Assembly (NCBI GenBank): GCA_938743325.2
Contig: OW568871.1
Span: 248,001-312,000 of the forward strand
Length of the DNA: 64,000 nt
Reading direction: 5' to 3'
Origin: Pycnococcus provasolii
Lineage: Eukaryota > Chlorophyta > Pseudoscourfieldiophyceae > Pseudoscourfieldiales > Pycnococcaceae
In this document: positions 60,698 through 64,000 of the stretch, piece by piece
Numbering within the stretch: the first letter of the stretch is position 1
How the letters are laid out: each line of letters starts with the position of its first letter
Notes under the pieces: generated by a model
Seen by the model: only the letters and a program-made list of their open reading frames with translations
Database searches by the model: none
Told to the model about the DNA's origin: nothing
Program-made: the position numbers and the translations under genes

Positions 60698-62944
60698 ATG
60701 CCCCCTGTGTCGCCGTCAACATCCATGCCTGCAGCAGCCGCAGCCAACTCACCGCACGCGTTCCTGCGCAAACTCGCCAAGCTGCCAACGCCCACGTCAG
60801 CCTGGTTCACGCCACGCTCGCCTTCGTTCCACGTACACCTCACCCAAAAAGATCTCCACGCCAACATCCAGCGTGGCTTCATAAGGTCGTTCGACGCACG
60901 TTCCCTAAGCCCGCTCGGAATTCCACGCCCAGTCGAGCAAGACGCCGCGCTCGTTGCCGTGTCGCCTCATAACACTACGGTCGTCTTGAAGAAAAACGAA
61001 AAGAAAAGTCACACGGTTGAAATATGGGATGCCGAGTATGGCCGAACGCACGTGACAGAGATCCCTGAGACGGTGCATGGCACGGTCCACGCCGCAACCA
61101 CGTTCGAGAGCAACGCCTTCAGCTCGTGCGCAAAAATGTTCGTGTACACCGCGGAAGCTCCCAAGTGCAAGCCAACAAAACACGTTGGAAATCCGCAGGA
61201 GATTCCTCAGTCCTCAGAGGACTCGTCCAATAACAACGACTCTTCCTCCTCCTCCTCTAGCGCTCTATTGACGTGGGACTCCACTCGACAATACGAGCAA
61301 ACGTGGGGAGAAGCCAGCGGCGGCGCTGTCAAACCTACGCTCTTCACACTGAATTTGGAGGATGGCACGGTGAATCGTGTACAGGGCATACCTGACGGCG
61401 TTGCTGTTGGTCAGGCTACGTTCACGCCCGACGACAAGGCACTTGTGTGCACCGCGTGGGACGACACGAGTAAGTTGGGAATTACGTTCTGCTTTAACCG
61501 TCAAAGCCGCCTATTGCTCGTTCCTCTGGGTTCTCAAGATTCACAAGGCTCACAAGGCTCTCATCAAATCTTATCGCCGACAATTCCCAGCGCCTTGTCT
61601 CCTGCATTCTCGCCGGACGGCAAGAGCCTCGTCTTCCTCAGTCATGCAGACACGCTCGCCAGTGGAGTTCACATGAGCGATGCCACCCTGCACACCATGC
61701 CGTGGCCGCCAAAGGATGATGCTACTATTACTAAGGTGCCGATTCACGGTGCGACGGAGTACCTGTACATGACGGGACGTCTGAAAACAGAGGTGAACTT
61801 TGTCACGCCAAATCGCATCGTCGTCACGTCCATCTTGAGAAGCTGTATCGCGCTGCTCGACATTGATTTAACATCAGGCGAAACGTCGATCGTTCCCCCG
61901 TGCGATGACAATGAGGTGCTCGCGGCACCGAAGAATTCAGATGATCTCGCGCAGTGCGAGAGCTCTCTGCTCGCATCCGATGGAGACGGAACCTGGATTG
62001 TGCGATTGTCCGACCCGCTGTCTCCACCTATTCTTGCCAAACTCACGCTCGATGACGCATCTTGGACATGGCAAATACTCACCAAGCCCAGTCCCGATGT
62101 GCCGCCGCCAAAGGGAGCGTACTGGGGATGCATATCGCTGCCGGGCGAGGAGGAGTCCCTCGTCGTTGGGTCGAGTGTTGTTCTTCGACCAGCTGCGGAC
62201 GTTGAGGTGAAGGGAGTGATTCTGCTTCCTCACGGCGGACCTCACACCACCTCGACGGCGCAATTCTTCGCCTCCACGCGTCTTTTCCTCGAGATGGGAT
62301 ACGCCGTCATCTTGGCAAATTACCGAGGCAGTCTGGGCTTTGGGCGACAACTTCAAATGCAGCTTCCTGGTAACGTCGGTCGACTGGATGTGCGAGACTG
62401 TGTCGCGGCTCTGGAGAGTGGCATGAAAAAAATGGACATCGATGATGCTTTGCCAAAAGCGATCTTCGGAGGTTCTCACGGAGGATTTCTGGGCGCACAT
62501 CTCGTAGGACAGCATGCTGATCTCTTCAAGGCTGCTATATTGCGCAATCCCGTGACAAACCTCGTTTCGATGGCATCGACCACTGATATCCCTGACTGGT
62601 GCTGCGTCGAAGCTTTCGGCAAACCTGCGGACGTGGAGCAGCAACCAAGTGCACGCATGGGTGACGGCTCATTTCCTCCATCGCCTGAGGCTCTTGCCCG
62701 CCTTCACGAGGTGAGTCCTATTGCACACGTGGACAACGTCAAAACGCCCATCTTGCTCTTGCTCGGTTCCGGTGATGAGCGAGTGCCGGTGGAACAGGGC
62801 CTACAATATCGTCGCGCCTTGGCGATGCGTGGTCAAGACGTCGAGACGTACCAGTATGATGGCGAGGGCCATTCTCTTGCCAAGCCTCAGACGGAATTTG
62901 AATGCCTTTCCCACACTATTCGCTTTCTGGATGAAAAGATGTAA
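60698..62944 (+). CDS. Acylaminoacyl-peptidase-like S9 hydrolase
   Basis: Serine peptidase of 748 residues, near the usual length of about 730. The N-terminal half (about 60-480) should be a beta-propeller with weak repeats (ATFTPDDKALVCTAWDD, PAFSPDGKSLVFLSHAD). The C-terminal half is the alpha/beta-hydrolase domain: LLPHGGPHTTS (oxyanion region), YRGSLGFG, nucleophile elbow IFGGSHGGFLGAH (S593), GSGDERVP (D693) and GEGHSL (H725). Triad order and motifs match family S9C. Such enzymes release N-acylated amino acids from blocked peptides and help clear oxidised proteins in cytosol or plastid. A short Ala/Pro-rich N-terminus could be a weak targeting sequence. TGTAA follows the stop. Confidence 0.93.
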   Translation: MPPVSPSTSMPAAAAANSPHAFLRKLAKLPTPTSAWFTPRSPSFHVHLTQKDLHANIQRGFIRSFDARSLSPLGIPRPVEQDAALVAVSPHNTTVVLKKNEKKSHTVEIWDAEYGRTHVTEIPETVHGTVHAATTFESNAFSSCAKMFVYTAEAPKCKPTKHVGNPQEIPQSSEDSSNNNDSSSSSSSALLTWDSTRQYEQTWGEASGGAVKPTLFTLNLEDGTVNRVQGIPDGVAVGQATFTPDDKALVCTAWDDTSKLGITFCFNRQSRLLLVPLGSQDSQGSQGSHQILSPTIPSALSPAFSPDGKSLVFLSHADTLASGVHMSDATLHTMPWPPKDDATITKVPIHGATEYLYMTGRLKTEVNFVTPNRIVVTSILRSCIALLDIDLTSGETSIVPPCDDNEVLAAPKNSDDLAQCESSLLASDGDGTWIVRLSDPLSPPILAKLTLDDASWTWQILTKPSPDVPPPKGAYWGCISLPGEEESLVVGSSVVLRPAADVEVKGVILLPHGGPHTTSTAQFFASTRLFLEMGYAVILANYRGSLGFGRQLQMQLPGNVGRLDVRDCVAALESGMKKMDIDDALPKAIFGGSHGGFLGAHLVGQHADLFKAAILRNPVTNLVSMASTTDIPDWCCVEAFGKPADVEQQPSARMGDGSFPPSPEALARLHEVSPIAHVDNVKTPILLLLGSGDERVPVEQGLQYRRALAMRGQDVETYQYDGEGHSLAKPQTEFECLSHTIRFLDEKM

Positions 62945-63067
62945 ACGTGTAAATGTGTGTTACGATTATGAACGGATCTTCGCAGATTTTGAAGGAACGA
63001 ACGAAGGAAGGAAAAGTACCCGGGTACTCCTGTTACAGGAAAAAAGGATATCAAAGCATAAATAATA

Positions 63068-64000
63068 TTATGACTCCTTAATGGTGACATCAGTTCTGCG
63101 CCTCAGAACACGTCGAAGGCCAACTGCCAGGAGCGTGAACCAAGTCAGATTTAGCACGTAACCGATGGTGAGCAAGTGCGGCACAACGAGCAGGCACTGC
63201 GAAAGCACGCCGAGGCCACTGACATCCGCCGCGGCTGCTTCCATCGCTTCGACGGAAATGCCGCCACTCACTGGCGAAAAAAATGGAATGCGCCACGACG
63301 CCAGCGCGGGCGCTTTCTTGCCGCTGCCACGCATGACGACGTCAACGATAAGTTCATAATGCCGCCACAGATGAGAGAGCCCGTATCCGTAGAGAAACAC
63401 GCGCACGGCGGCGAATGCCACAAGGAGAGCCACGCAGACCGCGAGATACATGTTCCCGCGACTTCGCTTACTTGCCGCGAGCATCCATCGAATGGAGAGA
63501 AGTGGCGTGGACATCTCACCGGCAATTAGCCACGCAAACGGAAATTTGAAGAACGAGCCCTGCTTGCATACCATGGCGCACGTGATGAAGAGCGCGTGGT
63601 GCACGAGAAGTCCCGCGGAACGCATAGACGGCGAGGCGACGATCAGCGCGAGGTCGTAGAAGAGGTATCCAAGGAACATGCCGCACACCCGAGCGGGAAG
63701 CCATCGGTACCCGAAGAAGCACGCGACGGCGTCGTCGTTGCGGCTCTGCCACAGGCACAGCAAGCCGCCAACCGTGACAGCAGGTGCGTGAAGCAGACTG
63801 ACGAGGTTACTGTACCACTCCGTGTGGAACTTCCGCTTCACACCTGCGACATCCGGTCGAAGTTCCCACACGTCTTTCCGCAGTTTTGAAGCACCCGCAG
63901 GCTTTTCGTGCTTTGGAGCGACTCTGAAGAGCACGTATCGGAAGATCCAGTATGCCGCCCCAAAGAAGCACGCCCACGCCACCGCCTCTGGGTCGAGCGC
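63068..64000 (-). CDS. TLC-domain membrane protein, partial (5' end beyond window)
   Basis: The frame runs without a break from the stop at 63068 to the right edge; no ATG is seen before the edge, so the N-terminus is missing. The visible 310 residues hold about six to seven hydrophobic helices (ACFFGAAYWIFRYVLF, VCGMFLGYLFYDLALIV, MYLAVCVALLVAFAAVRVFL, LLTIGYVLNLTWFTLLAV). LLVHHALFITCAMV followed by FAWLIAGEMSTPLLSIRWML is the TLC (TRAM-LAG1-CLN8) signature, closer to TLCD4/TMEM56-like proteins than to ceramide synthases as far as I can judge. It ends in a basic tail (RRVLRRRTDVTIKES). It probably acts in the ER or Golgi membrane in lipid handling. Confidence 0.85.
   Translation of the reverse strand, partial: ALDPEAVAWACFFGAAYWIFRYVLFRVAPKHEKPAGASKLRKDVWELRPDVAGVKRKFHTEWYSNLVSLLHAPAVTVGGLLCLWQSRNDDAVACFFGYRWLPARVCGMFLGYLFYDLALIVASPSMRSAGLLVHHALFITCAMVCKQGSFFKFPFAWLIAGEMSTPLLSIRWMLAASKRSRGNMYLAVCVALLVAFAAVRVFLYGYGLSHLWRHYELIVDVVMRGSGKKAPALASWRIPFFSPVSGGISVEAMEAAAADVSGLGVLSQCLLVVPHLLTIGYVLNLTWFTLLAVGLRRVLRRRTDVTIKES

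Overview
The window looks like nuclear DNA from a small green alga, most likely a chlorophyte of prasinophyte grade. The evidence is a plant-type AP-1/2 beta-adaptin, a plastid-type chorismate synthase with a transit peptide, a very long Pro-rich (SPPP) wall-type glycoprotein, TGTAA-like signals after several stop codons, few short introns, and circularly permuted tRNA genes, which are known from prasinophytes and some red algae. Species and chromosome cannot be fixed from sequence alone.

Layout. 1-7.8 kb: an edge-truncated SHAWK-domain gene (-), an ankyrin-like protein with one intron (+), a membrane-anchored protein kinase (+) and beta-adaptin (-). 8.4-18.8 kb: a surface and secretory cluster with a GT29 sialyltransferase-like enzyme (-), a folate-receptor-like Cys-rich membrane protein (+), a secreted protein of unknown role (-), a Cys-rich probably GPI-anchored repeat protein (+), a GT31 galactosyltransferase-like enzyme (+) and a three-exon tetraspan protein (-). 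19.2-29 kb: a giant Pro-rich single-pass protein (-), a repeat-rich 2.1 kb gap and two small membrane proteins. 29.8-39.5 kb: chorismate synthase, then two copies of a 1.26 kb segment carrying a permuted tRNA-Ser gene and the 3' part of a coiled-coil gene. Between the copies lies a broken alpha/beta-hydrolase gene. A DUF1749-like hydrolase and a kinesin-light-chain-type TPR protein follow. 39.6-42.7 kb: a broken tyrosine-recombinase retroelement and a large inverted repeat. 42.8-64 kb: a 7TM protein, a VWA-domain adhesin-like protein with a hidden signal-peptide exon, a 2 kb gap with opposed telomere-like arrays, a 2387-residue coiled-coil protein, a probable plastid protein, a permuted tRNA-Leu gene, an acylaminoacyl-peptidase-like S9 enzyme and an edge-truncated TLC-domain protein.

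The most striking content is the permuted tRNA genes. In each, the 3' half lies upstream of the 5' half. Rejoining at the canonical 37/38 position gives complete cloverleaves for Ser(UGA), in two identical copies, and Leu(UAG). A near-identical leader element precedes both isotypes. Second is a pair of 75-76 nt introns in one gene that resemble each other along their whole length, as introner-like elements do.

Several genes probably serve the cell surface: two Golgi glycosyltransferases, three large extracellular proteins, a receptor-like 7TM protein, a membrane kinase and trafficking proteins. They are not an operon. Most lie divergently or convergently with their own promoters, and many promoters carry telo-box-like AACCCTAA or TTAAGG motifs.
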